A stretch of 64,000 nucleotides of DNA from JAWWPY01 sp963822825 (GTDB lineage: Bacteria > Actinomycetota > Actinomycetes > Streptosporangiales > Streptosporangiaceae). Location: contig CAWGIW010000025.1 of the NCBI GenBank assembly GCA_963822825.1, positions 248,001 through 312,000 of the forward strand, read 5' to 3'. Shown in pieces: positions 49,922-59,595 of this stretch. The notes under the pieces are model-generated. The model did no database searches. It worked only from the letters and a program-made list of their open reading frames with translations, and was not told the origin of the DNA. Positions within the stretch are counted from its first letter, which is position 1, and every line of letters begins with the position of its first letter. The position numbers and the translations under genes are program-made.

Positions 49922-50347
49922 GTGGCCCAGGTTCTCGGACGCGTGCTCGTGGTGGATGACGATGAGGTGATCAGGCAGCTCATCGCCGTCAACCTCACCC
50001 TGGAAGGGTTCGACGTGGCGACCGCCGTGGACGGGCAGGATTGCCTGGACAAGGTGGCCGCGATCGACCCTGATGTCATCACGCTGGACGTGATGATGCC
50101 GCGCCTCGACGGCTGGGTAACCGCTGGTCAGCTGCGTCGCAACCCGCAGACGTGCCGGATCAAAGTGGTCTTGATCACCGCGCGGGCCCAGGAGGATGAC
50201 AAGACCCGTGGCCGCGAGATCGGCGTGGATGCCTACCTGACCAAGCCGTTCGATCCAGCCGAGATGATCCGGATCGTCCGCCAACTGGCCAGACGGCCAG
50301 AGGAACAGTCCAACGGAACGGCCGTCCCGGGGCCGGGTCCCGCCTGA
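49922..50347 (+). CDS. single-domain CheY-like response regulator
   Basis: 141 residues. Receiver domain only: acidic pocket VDDDE (11-15), phospho-site D56 in VITLDVMMPRLDGW, Thr/Ser switch in LITARAQ and K in YLTKPFDP. There is no output domain. The C-terminal 20 residues are Pro/Gly-rich. GTG start 7 nt after TAACCT, so leaderless. This gene keeps its place beside tRNA-Arg, the ArgS-like gene and lysA in many actinomycetes, but its kinase is not nearby and its role is unknown. A stop-proximal 18-bp repeat follows. Confidence 0.92.
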   Translation: MAQVLGRVLVVDDDEVIRQLIAVNLTLEGFDVATAVDGQDCLDKVAAIDPDVITLDVMMPRLDGWVTAGQLRRNPQTCRIKVVLITARAQEDDKTRGREIGVDAYLTKPFDPAEMIRIVRQLARRPEEQSNGTAVPGPGPA

Positions 50348-50349
50348 AG

Positions 50350-50421
50350 CCTGCTTCCGAGGCTGGGCCTGCTTCCGAGGCTGGGCCTGCTTCCGAGGCT
50401 GGGCCTGCCTCCGAGGCTGGG
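50350..50421. repeat. 18-bp tandem repeat just after the response regulator stop
   Basis: Unit CCTGCTTCCGAGGCTGGG in four copies (50350-50421), the last with one change, plus a partial fifth. It begins 3 nt after the TGA. Confidence 0.92.
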
Positions 50422-50461
50422 CCTGCCTCCCCGGGCAGCCGGCCCGGATAGCCTGCACGGC

Positions 50462-51712
50462 GTGATAACCGGGGACCTGGACGCGGCGCTTGCGGAGGCC
50501 ATCGGAGCCGCCGGCAGCGCTGCCATCGCCGTCGGCCCGCCCGCCGTGGCCGGTACCTGGCGCCCCGCGCCACCCGGGGCGAACGGCGGCCCTGGCACCT
50601 ACGCCACCACGATCGCGTTCCTGCTGGCCCGGCGCTCAGCGAACCCGCCGCAGCGCGCCGCGGGCCATGCGAGTTCGCCTCCGCATGCCCCGGACCCCCA
50701 GGACCAGGCCAGCAGGCTGGCTGCCCGCCTCCGGGCCCGGCCCGAGATAAGCGAGGCAACGGTCACCGGCGGCTACCTGACGATAACCGTCACCGCCGAC
50801 ACTCTGTCCTCGCTCGCCGTCCGCGTCACGGAGGCCGGCCCCGCCTGCGCCCGCGGCCACGCACTCCGCGGCGTCACGCTGACCGCGCCCCGCCGCGTGG
50901 ACCTGGCGGCCGCCCGTACCTGGGACGAGGCGTACCAGCGGCTGGTCAGCGAAGTGAATGGCCGCCTGGCGGCGGCGGCCGGCGCCCACGTTCGCTGGGA
51001 AGATCCTCCGCAACGATTGCCCGGCACTTACTCACCACGCACAACCGCCGTCGGCGACCCCGTCGCGGACTCGATCAACTTCGCCGGGGAGGATGCCATC
51101 AGGTACGCGCTGTGCCGCCTCCGTCCCACGGGCCGCCTCCGCCCCTCAAGCCCGCGCCAGACGCCCGGCTGGGACGCCGGGGACGCCCGCCCCCCAAGCC
51201 CGCGCCGGATGCCCGCCTGGGACGCCGGGGACGCCCGCCCCCCAAGCCCGCGCTGGGCGCCCGGCCGGGACGCCGTGGACCCGCGCGCGGCGGCCGCGCA
51301 GCACCTCGGCAATCCCGCCTATGCTGTTCTGTACGCGCACGCGCACGCCGTGTCCGCCCGGCGCCAGGCCGCTGACCTCGGCCTGGACAAGGGGGACGCG
51401 GCAGACGCCCAGTTGCGCCTGCTCGCGCACCCTCGGGAGCGGGCGCTGCTCGACGCGATGTCCTGGTTGCCCGAACGGGTCGGCGGGGCGGCGCGTCGCG
51501 GGCGGCCGGATGTGCTTACCGGCTACCTGGAGAGCCTGGCGGCGGCATACTTCGACTGCCAAGAAGGCGGCCCGGCGGTGCCGCCGGGGCTACCGGACAA
51601 CCCACCGGGCCGCCCCGTCACCCGGGCCCGGCTGTGGCTGGCGGCGGCCGCGGGGACGGCGCTAGGCGCAGGCCTGGGCCTGCTCGGCGTGGCCGCGCCC
51701 GACCGGCTCTGA
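50462..51712 (+). CDS. nrtL: ArgS-related anticodon-binding (DALR) protein
   Basis: 416 residues. It keeps an ArgRS-like N-terminal region (LAARLRARPEISEATVTGGYLTITV) and the DALR helical domain (DSINFAGEDAIRYALCRLRP ... NPAYAVLYAHAHAVSARRQAADLG ... LLAHPRERALLDAMSWLPERV ... YLESLAAAYFDC). The catalytic HIGH and KMSKS motifs of arginyl-tRNA synthetase are absent, so it cannot charge tRNA. This protein, named NrtL in some annotations, sits upstream of lysA in actinomycetes. A 17-residue repeat (PPSPR-x-P-x-W-DAGDAR, three copies) interrupts the DALR domain, and a hydrophobic tail ends it. GTG start 7 nt after TAGCCT. Confidence 0.85.
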   Translation: MITGDLDAALAEAIGAAGSAAIAVGPPAVAGTWRPAPPGANGGPGTYATTIAFLLARRSANPPQRAAGHASSPPHAPDPQDQASRLAARLRARPEISEATVTGGYLTITVTADTLSSLAVRVTEAGPACARGHALRGVTLTAPRRVDLAAARTWDEAYQRLVSEVNGRLAAAAGAHVRWEDPPQRLPGTYSPRTTAVGDPVADSINFAGEDAIRYALCRLRPTGRLRPSSPRQTPGWDAGDARPPSPRRMPAWDAGDARPPSPRWAPGRDAVDPRAAAAQHLGNPAYAVLYAHAHAVSARRQAADLGLDKGDAADAQLRLLAHPRERALLDAMSWLPERVGGAARRGRPDVLTGYLESLAAAYFDCQEGGPAVPPGLPDNPPGRPVTRARLWLAAAAGTALGAGLGLLGVAAPDRL

Positions 51713-51744
51713 CGAGCACCGTAACGATCGCAGGGGAAAGTTTC

Positions 51745-53169
51745 ATGAGCCGTGTCGCTCACCCGGCCGGACCGCGTCACGCCGACGTGCTGCCGCCCGA
51801 GCACCCGCCCGCACCTCCAGCGGACCTGAACGCGCTGGACCCGCGGATCTGGCCGCGCACGGCGCGCCGCGTCGGCAGCGTGCTCACCATCGGCGGCGTG
51901 GACGTGCGGGACCTCGCGGGCGAGTTCGGCACCCCGCTGTTCGCCTGTGACGAGGAGGATTTCCGGCAGCGCTGCCGCGAGTTCCGGGAGGCGTTCGGCG
52001 AGGGCGCGGGGGTGTTCTACGCCGCGAAGGCGTTCTGCTGCCGGGGGGTGCTGCGCTGGGCCAGCGAGGAAGGCCTGGGCGTGGACGTCTGCACCGGCGG
52101 CGAACTCGAAGTGGCGCTCCAGGCCGGGGTGGACCCCGCGATGATCACCCTGCACGGCAGCAACAAGCTCCCCGCGGAGCTGGCCCGCGCGCTGCAGACG
52201 GGTGTCGGGCACATCGTGGTCGACTCGTTCGAGGAGATCGCGCGCTTGGCCCACCTCACCGAACCACCGGTCGCCGCGCCGGGAACGGACGCCGCCGCCC
52301 CCGCGCCGCGCCGCCCCAGAGTCCTGGTCCGGGTGACCACCGGCGTGGAGGCGCACACGCACGAGTTCGTCGCGACCGCCCACGACGACCAGAAGTTCGG
52401 TTTCTCTCTCTCGTCCGGCGCGGCCGATGAGGCGGTACGGCGGATCCTCGCCTGCCCGACGCTGGAACTGGCAGGCCTGCACTCCCACATCGGGTCCCAG
52501 ATCTTCGACACCGCCGGCTTCGACGTGGCCGCCCGCCGCGTGCTGGACCTGGCCGTGCGTATCCGCGACGAGCACGGCATCGAGATCGCCGAGCTCGATC
52601 TCGGCGGCGGGTGGGGCATCGCGTACACGCCCGACGACGACCCCGCCGATGTCAAGCTCATCGCCCAGAGCCTGAACGCGATCCTGCACACCCAGACCGC
52701 GGCCGCGGGCCTGGCCGTGCCGCGGCTGACGGTGGAACCGGGCCGGGCGATCGCCGGGCCCGGCACCATTACGCTGTACGAGGTCGGGACGGTCAAGGAC
52801 GTGGACGGGTTGCGCGCCTACGTCAGCGTGGACGGCGGCATGAGCGACAACATCCGCACGGCGCTGTATGACGCCGAATACACGTGCGTACTCGCCTCGC
52901 GGGAATCGGCTGCGGCGCCGATGCTGTGCCGGGTGGTCGGCAGGCACTGCGAAAGTGGCGACATCGTGGTCCGCGACGCCTACCTGCCCGCTGACCTGGT
53001 CCCCGGGGACCTGATCGCGGTGGCGGCCACCGGCGCGTACTGCCGGTCGATGGCGAGCAACTACAACCACGTCCCGCGTCCCGCCGTGGCCGCGGTCCGT
53101 GACGGCACGGCCCGGTTGCTGCTCCGCCGGGAAACCGCCGAGGACCTGCTCCGGCTGGACGCAGGGTGA
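51745..53169 (+). CDS. lysA: diaminopimelate decarboxylase
   Basis: 474 residues. Last step of lysine synthesis: meso-diaminopimelate to L-lysine plus CO2, PLP-dependent. The PLP lysine is in FYAAKAFC (about 93), with GVDVCTGGELEVAL, HSHIGSQI, DLGGGWGIAYTP, VEPGRAIAG (phosphate site), and CESGDIVV plus GAYCRSMASNYNH at the dimer active site. The ATG follows AGGGGAAAG. It opens a tightly packed aspartate-family operon with hom, thrC and thrB. A family-typical N-terminal extension of about 40 residues is present. Confidence 0.97.
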   Translation: MSRVAHPAGPRHADVLPPEHPPAPPADLNALDPRIWPRTARRVGSVLTIGGVDVRDLAGEFGTPLFACDEEDFRQRCREFREAFGEGAGVFYAAKAFCCRGVLRWASEEGLGVDVCTGGELEVALQAGVDPAMITLHGSNKLPAELARALQTGVGHIVVDSFEEIARLAHLTEPPVAAPGTDAAAPAPRRPRVLVRVTTGVEAHTHEFVATAHDDQKFGFSLSSGAADEAVRRILACPTLELAGLHSHIGSQIFDTAGFDVAARRVLDLAVRIRDEHGIEIAELDLGGGWGIAYTPDDDPADVKLIAQSLNAILHTQTAAAGLAVPRLTVEPGRAIAGPGTITLYEVGTVKDVDGLRAYVSVDGGMSDNIRTALYDAEYTCVLASRESAAAPMLCRVVGRHCESGDIVVRDAYLPADLVPGDLIAVAATGAYCRSMASNYNHVPRPAVAAVRDGTARLLLRRETAEDLLRLDAG

Positions 53170-53227
53170 CGGTACGAGGGGAAGCCGGAAGGGGCCCGCC
53201 GGAGCGGGGGCGTCCGGAGCGCGCACG

Positions 53228-54508
53228 TTGCGGGTCGCCCTGCTGGGCTGCGGCGGGGTCGGCTCGGAGGTGTTCCGGCTGCTCGAGCGGCAGGCCGATG
53301 ATCTCGCGGCCCGGATCGGGGCCCCGCTGGAGGTGATCGGGGTCGCGGTGCGGCGGCCCGGCCGGGCCCGCGCCGTGCCGGTCCCGCCGGCGCTGCTCAC
53401 CGCCGACGCCATGGACCTGGTCACGCGCCCGGAGACCGACATCGTGGTCGAGGTGATCGGCGGCATCGAGCCGGTCCGCTCGCTGCTGCTGGCCGCGATG
53501 AAGAACGGCAAATCCGTGGTCTCGGCCAACAAGGCGCTGCTCGCCGAAGACGGCGCGACGCTCCACCAGGCCGCCCGCGAGAACGGCGCCGACCTGTACT
53601 ACGAGGCCGCGGTGGCCGGTGCGATCCCACTGCTGCGCCCGCTGCGCGAGTCGCTGGCCGGGGATGCCGTGCGCCGGGTGCTCGGCATCGTCAACGGCAC
53701 CACCAACTTCATCCTCGACCGGATGGACACCTCGGGGGCGGGCTTCGCCGACGCGCTGGAGGAGGCCCAGGCGCTTGGCTACGCCGAGCCTGATCCGACC
53801 GCGGACATCGAGGGCTTCGACGCCGCGGCCAAGGCGGCGATCCTGGCCGGGCTGGCCTTCCACACCCGCGTGACCGCCGCGGACGTGCACCGGGAGGGCA
53901 TCACCGGGGTGACCACCGCGGACATCGCCAGCGCGCGCGCTCTCGGCCATGTGGTCAAGCTGCTCGCCATCTGCGAGCGGCGTGAGGGTGGCGTGTCGGT
54001 CCGCGTCCATCCGGCGATGATCCCGCGCGCGCACCCCCTGGCCGGGGTGCGTGAGGCCTATAACGCGGTCTTCGTGGAGGCGCAGTCGGCCGGCCAGCTG
54101 ATGTTCTACGGCGCGGGCGCCGGGGGCGTGCCCACGGCCAGCGCAGTGCTCGGTGACATCGTGGCCGTGGCTCGCAACCGGCTCGCCGGGACCCGCGGCC
54201 CCGACGCGTCCACCTACGCTGAGCTGACGGTGCTGCCCATGGGCGAGGCGCGCACCCGCTATCACGTCGCGCTCGATGTCGCGGACCGGCCTGGTGTGCT
54301 GGCCCGGGTGGCCGAGACGTTCGCCCGGCACGACGTGTCGATCAGGGCGGCCCGCCAGGAGGCCAGGGGCGATGACGCTCAGCTGGTGATCGTGACGCAC
54401 GCCGCGCCCGACGCGGCGCTGGCGAGTTGCGTGGACGACCTGGGGGCGCTGGAAGTGGTGCGCGCGGTCGCGAGCGTCATGCGGGTCGAGGGGGAGGGAG
54501 ACGAGTGA
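53228..54508 (+). CDS. hom: homoserine dehydrogenase
   Basis: About 426 residues from a TTG at 53228 (GGAG 8 nt upstream), which gives the normal N-terminus MRVALLGCGGVGSEVFRLL with the NAD(P) loop. A GTG at 53099 overlapping lysA is an alternative. The catalytic domain has VVSANKALLAEDG, VNGTTNFILDRM and EPDPTADIEGFDAAAKAAILA (active-site Lys and Asp). The C-terminal ACT domain (ALDVADRPGVLARVAETFARHDVSI) usually gives threonine feedback inhibition. It reduces aspartate semialdehyde to homoserine. It overlaps thrC by 4 nt. Confidence 0.95.
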   Translation: MRVALLGCGGVGSEVFRLLERQADDLAARIGAPLEVIGVAVRRPGRARAVPVPPALLTADAMDLVTRPETDIVVEVIGGIEPVRSLLLAAMKNGKSVVSANKALLAEDGATLHQAARENGADLYYEAAVAGAIPLLRPLRESLAGDAVRRVLGIVNGTTNFILDRMDTSGAGFADALEEAQALGYAEPDPTADIEGFDAAAKAAILAGLAFHTRVTAADVHREGITGVTTADIASARALGHVVKLLAICERREGGVSVRVHPAMIPRAHPLAGVREAYNAVFVEAQSAGQLMFYGAGAGGVPTASAVLGDIVAVARNRLAGTRGPDASTYAELTVLPMGEARTRYHVALDVADRPGVLARVAETFARHDVSIRAARQEARGDDAQLVIVTHAAPDAALASCVDDLGALEVVRAVASVMRVEGEGDE

Positions 54509-55599
54509 ATGCTGGGGTGAAGCCCGAGGCGGATGCCGCTTCGTTCGTGCCGTGGCCGGGCGTGATCGCGCAGTACCGGGACCGGCTGCCGGTCACCGCC
54601 GATACCCCGGTGATCACCCTGGCGGAGGGAGCGACGCCCCTGCTGCCCGCGCCGGTGCTGTCCGCCCGAACCGGCTGCGACGTGTACCTGAAGGTCGAGG
54701 GCGCGAACCCGACGGGGTCCTTCAAGGACCGCGGCATGACGGTGGCGGTGAGCATGGCCGCCAGCCGAGGCGCCACCGCGGTGATCTGCGCCTCCACGGG
54801 CAACACCAGCGCCAGCGCCGCCGCCTACGCGGCCCGGGCGGGCATGACCTGCGCGGTCCTCGTGCCGCGCGGGAAGATCGCGCTCGGCAAGCTGGCCCAG
54901 GCCCTCGTGCATGGCGCGCGGCTGCTCCAGGTGAACGGTAACTTCGACGACTGCCTGGAACTCGCCCGCAAGCTGGCCAACGACTACCCGGTTGCTCTGG
55001 TCAACTCCGTGAACCCGGACCGGCTGCAAGGGCAGAAGACAGCTGCCTTCGAGATCATCGAGGCGCTCGGCGACGCACCCGACGTGCACTGCCTGCCCGT
55101 CGGCAACGCCGGCAACATCGCCGCGTACTGGATGGGATACACGGAATACGCGACCGCGGGCCGAGCCACCCGCGCGCCGCGAATGCTCGGATTCCAGGCG
55201 AGCGGCGCCGCCCCCATCGTCCGCGGCGAACCCGTACTGTCCCCGCAGACCATCGCGACCGCGATCCGGATCGGCAATCCGGCCTCCTGGCACCTCGCCG
55301 AGCGGGCGCGGGACGAGTCCGGAGGGCTGATCGCCTCGGTGACCGACCGGCAGATCCTCGCCGCCTACCGGATGCTCGCCCAGCAGGAGGCGGTGTTCGG
55401 CGAACTGGCGTCCGCGGCCGGCGTCGCCGGCCTGCTCCAGGCGTGCCAGAACGGGCAGATCGCCCCGGGCTGCCAGGTCGTCTGCACCATCACCGGCAAC
55501 GGGCTCAAGGACCCGGACTGGGCGGTGTCGGCCGCGCCCGCGCCGGTGACGATCGGCGCGGACCCCGCCGCCGCCGCGTCGGCGCTCGGGCTCGGGTGA
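54505..55599 (+). CDS. thrC: threonine synthase
   Basis: 364 residues. PLP enzyme that converts O-phosphohomoserine to threonine. The PLP lysine is in NPTGSFKDRGM (about 73), the phosphate loop is PVGNAGN, and CASTGNTSASAAAYA and VNSVNPDRLQGQKTAAFEI are typical of the short actinobacterial form. The GTG start overlaps the hom stop (GTGA), after GAGGGGGAGGG. Its own stop overlaps the thrB start in the same way, so the pathway enzymes are made in coupled fashion. Confidence 0.97.
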   Translation: MNAGVKPEADAASFVPWPGVIAQYRDRLPVTADTPVITLAEGATPLLPAPVLSARTGCDVYLKVEGANPTGSFKDRGMTVAVSMAASRGATAVICASTGNTSASAAAYAARAGMTCAVLVPRGKIALGKLAQALVHGARLLQVNGNFDDCLELARKLANDYPVALVNSVNPDRLQGQKTAAFEIIEALGDAPDVHCLPVGNAGNIAAYWMGYTEYATAGRATRAPRMLGFQASGAAPIVRGEPVLSPQTIATAIRIGNPASWHLAERARDESGGLIASVTDRQILAAYRMLAQQEAVFGELASAAGVAGLLQACQNGQIAPGCQVVCTITGNGLKDPDWAVSAAPAPVTIGADPAAAASALGLG

Positions 55600-56618
55600 G
55601 CACGGGGGCAGGCGTGAGCACGGAGACTGGCCTAACCACAGGGCCGCGCTGGGCGGACCGCCCGGTGGTGGTGCGCGCCCCGGCCACCAGCGCCAACCTC
55701 GGCCCCGGCTTCGACGCGGTCGGCCTGGCGCTGGCGTTGCACGACGTGGTGGAGGCGCGGGTGACGAGCGGCGGGCTGGCCATCGAGGTGTCCGGCGAGG
55801 GGGCGGAGACCGCGGGCGCGGGGGAGCGCCACCTAGTGGTCCGCGCCATGCGCGCCGCGTTCGGCCTGCTCGGCGGCCAGCCGCCGGGAATCGCGCTGCG
55901 CTGCGTCAACGCGATCCCGCACAGCCGGGGGCTCGGCTCGTCGGCCGCGGCCATCGTCGCGGGCGTGCTCGCCGCTCGTGGCCTGGTCAGCCCCCGAGGT
56001 CTGGCCGAGGACGCCGCGGCGCGGCTGCCTGACGATGCGGTCTTCCGGCTTGCGGTGGAGCTGGAGGGCCATCCGGACAACGTGGCTGCGTGCCTGGCCG
56101 GCGACCTCACCATCGCCTGGACCGTCCGGCGGGGGGCCGGGTCACCGGCTGTTCCCCGGCTGGCTAAACTCGCGGTGTTGGACGGGATTCACACGGTGGT
56201 TTGCGTTGCGCAGGATGTTCTTTCCACCGAAACGGCCCGGCGCGCGCTGCCGGACACCGTCCCGCACGCCGACGCCGCGGCGAACGCGGGCCGCAGTGCC
56301 CTGCTGATCGCCGGGCTCACCAGCATCCCGGAGGTGCTGTTCGATGCCACCGAGGATTTCCTGCACCAGCGATATCGGGCCGCTGTCATGTCGGCGACCG
56401 CGGATCTGCTGCACCGGCTGCGGGAGGCCGGTCTTCCCGCGGTGGTGTCCGGGGCCGGGCCGGCCGTGCTCGTGCTGGCCTGCCCGGGCCTGAAAACCTC
56501 ATCTGACCTGGTGGATTCAATCGCGAAGGAAACGGGTATTCCATGGCGTATAAGCCCCCTGGGCGTCGACAGGCATGGTGCTACCCTCCAGACCGCTGTG
56601 CCGGGCGCACGTCCGTGA
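55596..56618 (+). CDS. thrB: homoserine kinase
   Basis: 340 residues, GHMP kinase. Motifs: VRAPATSANLGPGFDAVGLAL (motif 1), PHSRGLGSSAAAIVAGV (ATP loop, about 115) and AVVSGAGPAVLVLA (motif 3). It phosphorylates homoserine for ThrC. The GTG at 55596 overlaps the thrC stop; a second GTG at 55614 is possible. It ends the lysA-hom-thrC-thrB run. The next gene (rho) is 577 bp away with its own leader. Confidence 0.96.
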   Translation: MSTGAGVSTETGLTTGPRWADRPVVVRAPATSANLGPGFDAVGLALALHDVVEARVTSGGLAIEVSGEGAETAGAGERHLVVRAMRAAFGLLGGQPPGIALRCVNAIPHSRGLGSSAAAIVAGVLAARGLVSPRGLAEDAAARLPDDAVFRLAVELEGHPDNVAACLAGDLTIAWTVRRGAGSPAVPRLAKLAVLDGIHTVVCVAQDVLSTETARRALPDTVPHADAAANAGRSALLIAGLTSIPEVLFDATEDFLHQRYRAAVMSATADLLHRLREAGLPAVVSGAGPAVLVLACPGLKTSSDLVDSIAKETGIPWRISPLGVDRHGATLQTAVPGARP

Positions 56619-57195
56619 GCTCAGCGCGCGGCGGATCGTACCCGACAAACTCGTCACCGAAGAAGCTGCTCAGCGGCCGCGCGCGATCCTGCGGGTCGAT
56701 ACCGCGGGATTGGCCAGCATCTTCCGTGACACACCCGCAACTCTGAGGGAATGTCGTGAGCTCTCTTAGTGTTAAGGTGGGTGCTGCACCAGATACCCCA
56801 TCATGGGGCCAGGTGCTCGCCCGTCACTCGCCGCGAGGCCGGCTTCACCGCCGGGCGCGAACAGTGGCGCTCCGTCAACTCTCAGGTCGCTGCCTCTCCT
56901 GCGTACACCCAGCGCGCGAAGGTTGTGAGCAGGGGGCGGGCCGGGGCCCAGGGCGAGCCTCCCCAGCCGTCTGGTCTCGTCCCGGCACCTATCCGTTGGC
57001 CGCTGGATCCGCGCTGAACCTGCGGGAGCGAGCCGCGGACCAGGCCCCGGGACGAAGGATGCGCACAGACGCGTGGCACGGCGATGGGGGAACGGCACAG
57101 TACGCAGTACCTGGCCCGGCCGATTCGCCGGGTCGTGACACCGGGTCAACCGGCCGCTACCGCGGCCGCCGCCCGCTCCCTGGGAAGGACCCCTC
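56619..57195 (+). promoter_or_regulatory. long 5' leader region of rho
   Basis: 577 bases without a supportable gene. A -10-like TAAGGT is at 56773-56778, so the rho transcript may have an untranslated leader of about 410 nt. Frames in it are Arg/Pro-rich and lack motifs. Long rho leaders serve Rho autoregulation in several bacteria; here that is inference. Confidence 0.45.
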
Positions 57196-59425
57196 GTGAG
57201 CGACACCACCGAAATCTTCACCAACTCCTCGGGCATTCCTGAGGCATCCCCCGGCCAGTCCGGCGCGGCTGAGCAGCGCCCCCCCGTGGTGGGGGAGACC
57301 GTGGGCGCGGACACCGCGGCCACGGCCGGCGGGGCACCGCCGACGCGAGACGCGGCCGCTGGTGAAGCGGTGACGGACCGGGCTGCCCGCCGCGGCGGCC
57401 CAGGGCTCTCCGGAATGTTGCTGCCCGAGCTGCAGCGACTCGCGCAGTCGTTGGGCATCACCGGCGTTGGCCGGATGCGCAAGGGCCAGCTGATCGCGGT
57501 GATCCAGGAGAAGCAGGGCGGCGGGGGTAGCGGAGCACCCTCCGGCGAGGGGAGCCCGGCATTCGGTAACTCAGCCCAGCGGGGCACGTCCGCGGGAGCA
57601 GGCGCACTCCGCCACCGTGAGCAGGACGCCATGGAATCAGATACATCTACACAGCCCGGCCTGGGCGGTTCAGACGCGGCCAGTGGCCGGGATACACAGC
57701 GGGGCGGGTCTCGCCTCGGAACGCGGGCCGGTGGACCCGGCCAGGGCGCCACCGATGGCGGCCAGGACCAGGGAGCCCGGGATGGCCAGCTCAGCTTCGA
57801 GCGGCCGGCCGCCGGTTGGTGGCACTGGGGTTGGTGGCACTGGGGTTGGTGGCACTGGGGTTGGTGGCACTGAGGTCGGGTCGAACGGTGCATCGGCTGG
57901 CGATGGCGTCAGCCGGGTGACCGTGCCCGGCGAAGGCCAGACGGGCGGCGAGGGCCAGCCGGGTGGCGAAGGCCAGCGCCGCGACCAGCGTGGCCGCAAC
58001 GGCAGGCGGGACAGCCAGCCGCGCGGCGGCGACGCGGGCGAGCAGCGCCATGACCAGCGGGACAGCGGCCAGCGGGACAGCGGCCAGCGCGATGGCGGCG
58101 GCCAGCGTGACTCCGCCGGTCAGCGCGACGGCGGCCAGCGCGGCCAGCGCGATGGTGGCGGCCCGGGGCCCGACCGCGGTGGCGACGACGACGACGGCTC
58201 GGGGCGCCGCAGGAACCGGGACCGGTTCCGCAACCGCAACCGGGGACGCCGCGAGCGGGGCACGGGAGGCGAGCCCGAGCCAGTGATCGCCGAGGATGAT
58301 GTGCTCATCCCGATCGCCGGGATCCTGGACGTGCTGGACAACTACGGATTCATCCGGACCACCGGGTACCTGCCCGGAAACAACGACGTGTACGTGTCGC
58401 TCTCCCAGGTCCGCAGGCATGGCCTGCGCAAGGGAGACGTCATCGAGGGCGCGGTGCGCCAGCCACGGGACGGCGAGCGCCGCGAGAAGTTCAACGCGCT
58501 GGTCCGCCTGGACAAGATCAACGGCCTGGACCCCGAGCAGTCCCGCGGGCGGCCCGACTTTTCCAAGCTGGTGCCCCTCTACCCGCAGGACCGGCTCCGC
58601 CTGGAGACCGATGCCACGGTGATGACCACCCGGATCATGGACCTGGTCAGCCCGATCGGCAAGGGCCAGCGCGGCCTCATCGTGTCGCCGCCGAAGGCGG
58701 GCAAGACGATGATCCTGCAGGCCATCGCGAATGCGATCACCAAGAACAACCCGGAGTGCCACCTCATGGTCGTCCTCGTGGACGAGCGGCCTGAAGAGGT
58801 CACCGACATGCAGCGCTCGGTGAAGGGCGAGGTCATCCACTCGACCTTCGACCGGCCCGCCGAGGATCACACCACGGTCGCGGAACTTGCCATCGAGCGG
58901 GCCAAGCGCCTGGTGGAGATGGGCCACGACGTGGTCGTGCTGCTGGACTCGATCACCCGGCTGGGCCGCGCGTACAACCTGGCCGCGCCAGCCAGCGGCC
59001 GGATCATGTCCGGCGGCGTGGACTCCACCGCGCTGTACCCGCCGAAGCGGTTCTTCGGTGCCGCGCGCAATATCGAGCACGGCGGCTCGCTGACCATCCT
59101 GGCCACCGCCCTCATCGAGACCGGATCGCGAGCGGACGAGGTCATCTTCGAGGAGTTCAAGGGCACCGGCAACATGGAACTCCGGCTCCGCCGCGAGCTT
59201 GCCGACAAGCGGATCTTCCCCGCCATCGACGTGGACGCCTCCGGCACCCGCAAGGAGGAGATCCTGATGACGCCGGAGGAGCTGAAGATCGTCTGGCAGC
59301 TCCGCCGCGTGCTGCACGCCCTGGAGCCACAGCAGGCCCTCGAGGTGCTCATGGAGCGGATGCGGGAGACCAAGAGCAACGCGGAGTTCCTGCTGCACGT
59401 CCAGAAGACGACGGTCAACTCATAG
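57196..59425 (+). CDS. rho: transcription termination factor Rho, with an apparent frameshift in the N-terminal insert
   Basis: The first frame (GTG at 57196) carries the Rho N domain (LPELQRLAQSLGITGVGRMRKGQLIAVIQEKQ) and runs to a TGA at 57873 in a 15-bp repeat. The rest is in the next frame: a long Arg/Asp/Gly/Gln-rich insert (QRDSGQRDGG), the RNA-binding cold-shock domain (ILDVLDNYGFIRTTGYLPG), Walker A SPPKAGKTMI, Walker B VVVLLDSITRLGRA, and the R and Q loops. One extra base at about 57803-57813 explains the split. Without correction, only an N-domain-less Rho of up to 602 residues (from 57617) could be made. Confidence 0.9.
57814..57873. repeat. 15-bp tandem repeat in rho
   Basis: Unit GGTTGGTGGCACTGG in four copies. 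In the downstream Rho frame it reads VGGTG; in the upstream frame it reads GWWHW and ends in TGA because the last copy has GA for GG. Confidence 0.93.
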
Positions 59426-59432
59426 CCGTCAG

Positions 59433-59458
59433 CGCCCCACGCCGACCGGCGTGGGGCG
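59433..59458 (+). terminator. hairpin after rho
   Basis: CGCCCCACGCC (59433-59443), loop GACC, GGCGTGGGGCG (59448-59458): a perfect 11-bp stem starting 8 nt after the rho stop. No U tract. Confidence 0.78.
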
Positions 59459-59595
59459 GGAATGGCCAGGCCCTGGAGCACGTTTCAGGGTCTGGCACAC
59501 TAGTAAGCCGAAACAGTGCGGTACCGGTTCACGTCCGGGCGTGGCATTGCCCCGCCCGCGGCGACCCGGCGACCGCCAGAGGCAGGAGTATTCAC

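Noticed and set aside
51523..54400. Long minus-strand frames over lysA and hom
   Set aside because: No family motif, and the plus strand encodes well-known enzymes with coupled starts.
57791..59398. Minus-strand frame of 535 codons over rho
   Set aside because: Shadow of the highly conserved Rho ATPase; no independent start signal or motif.
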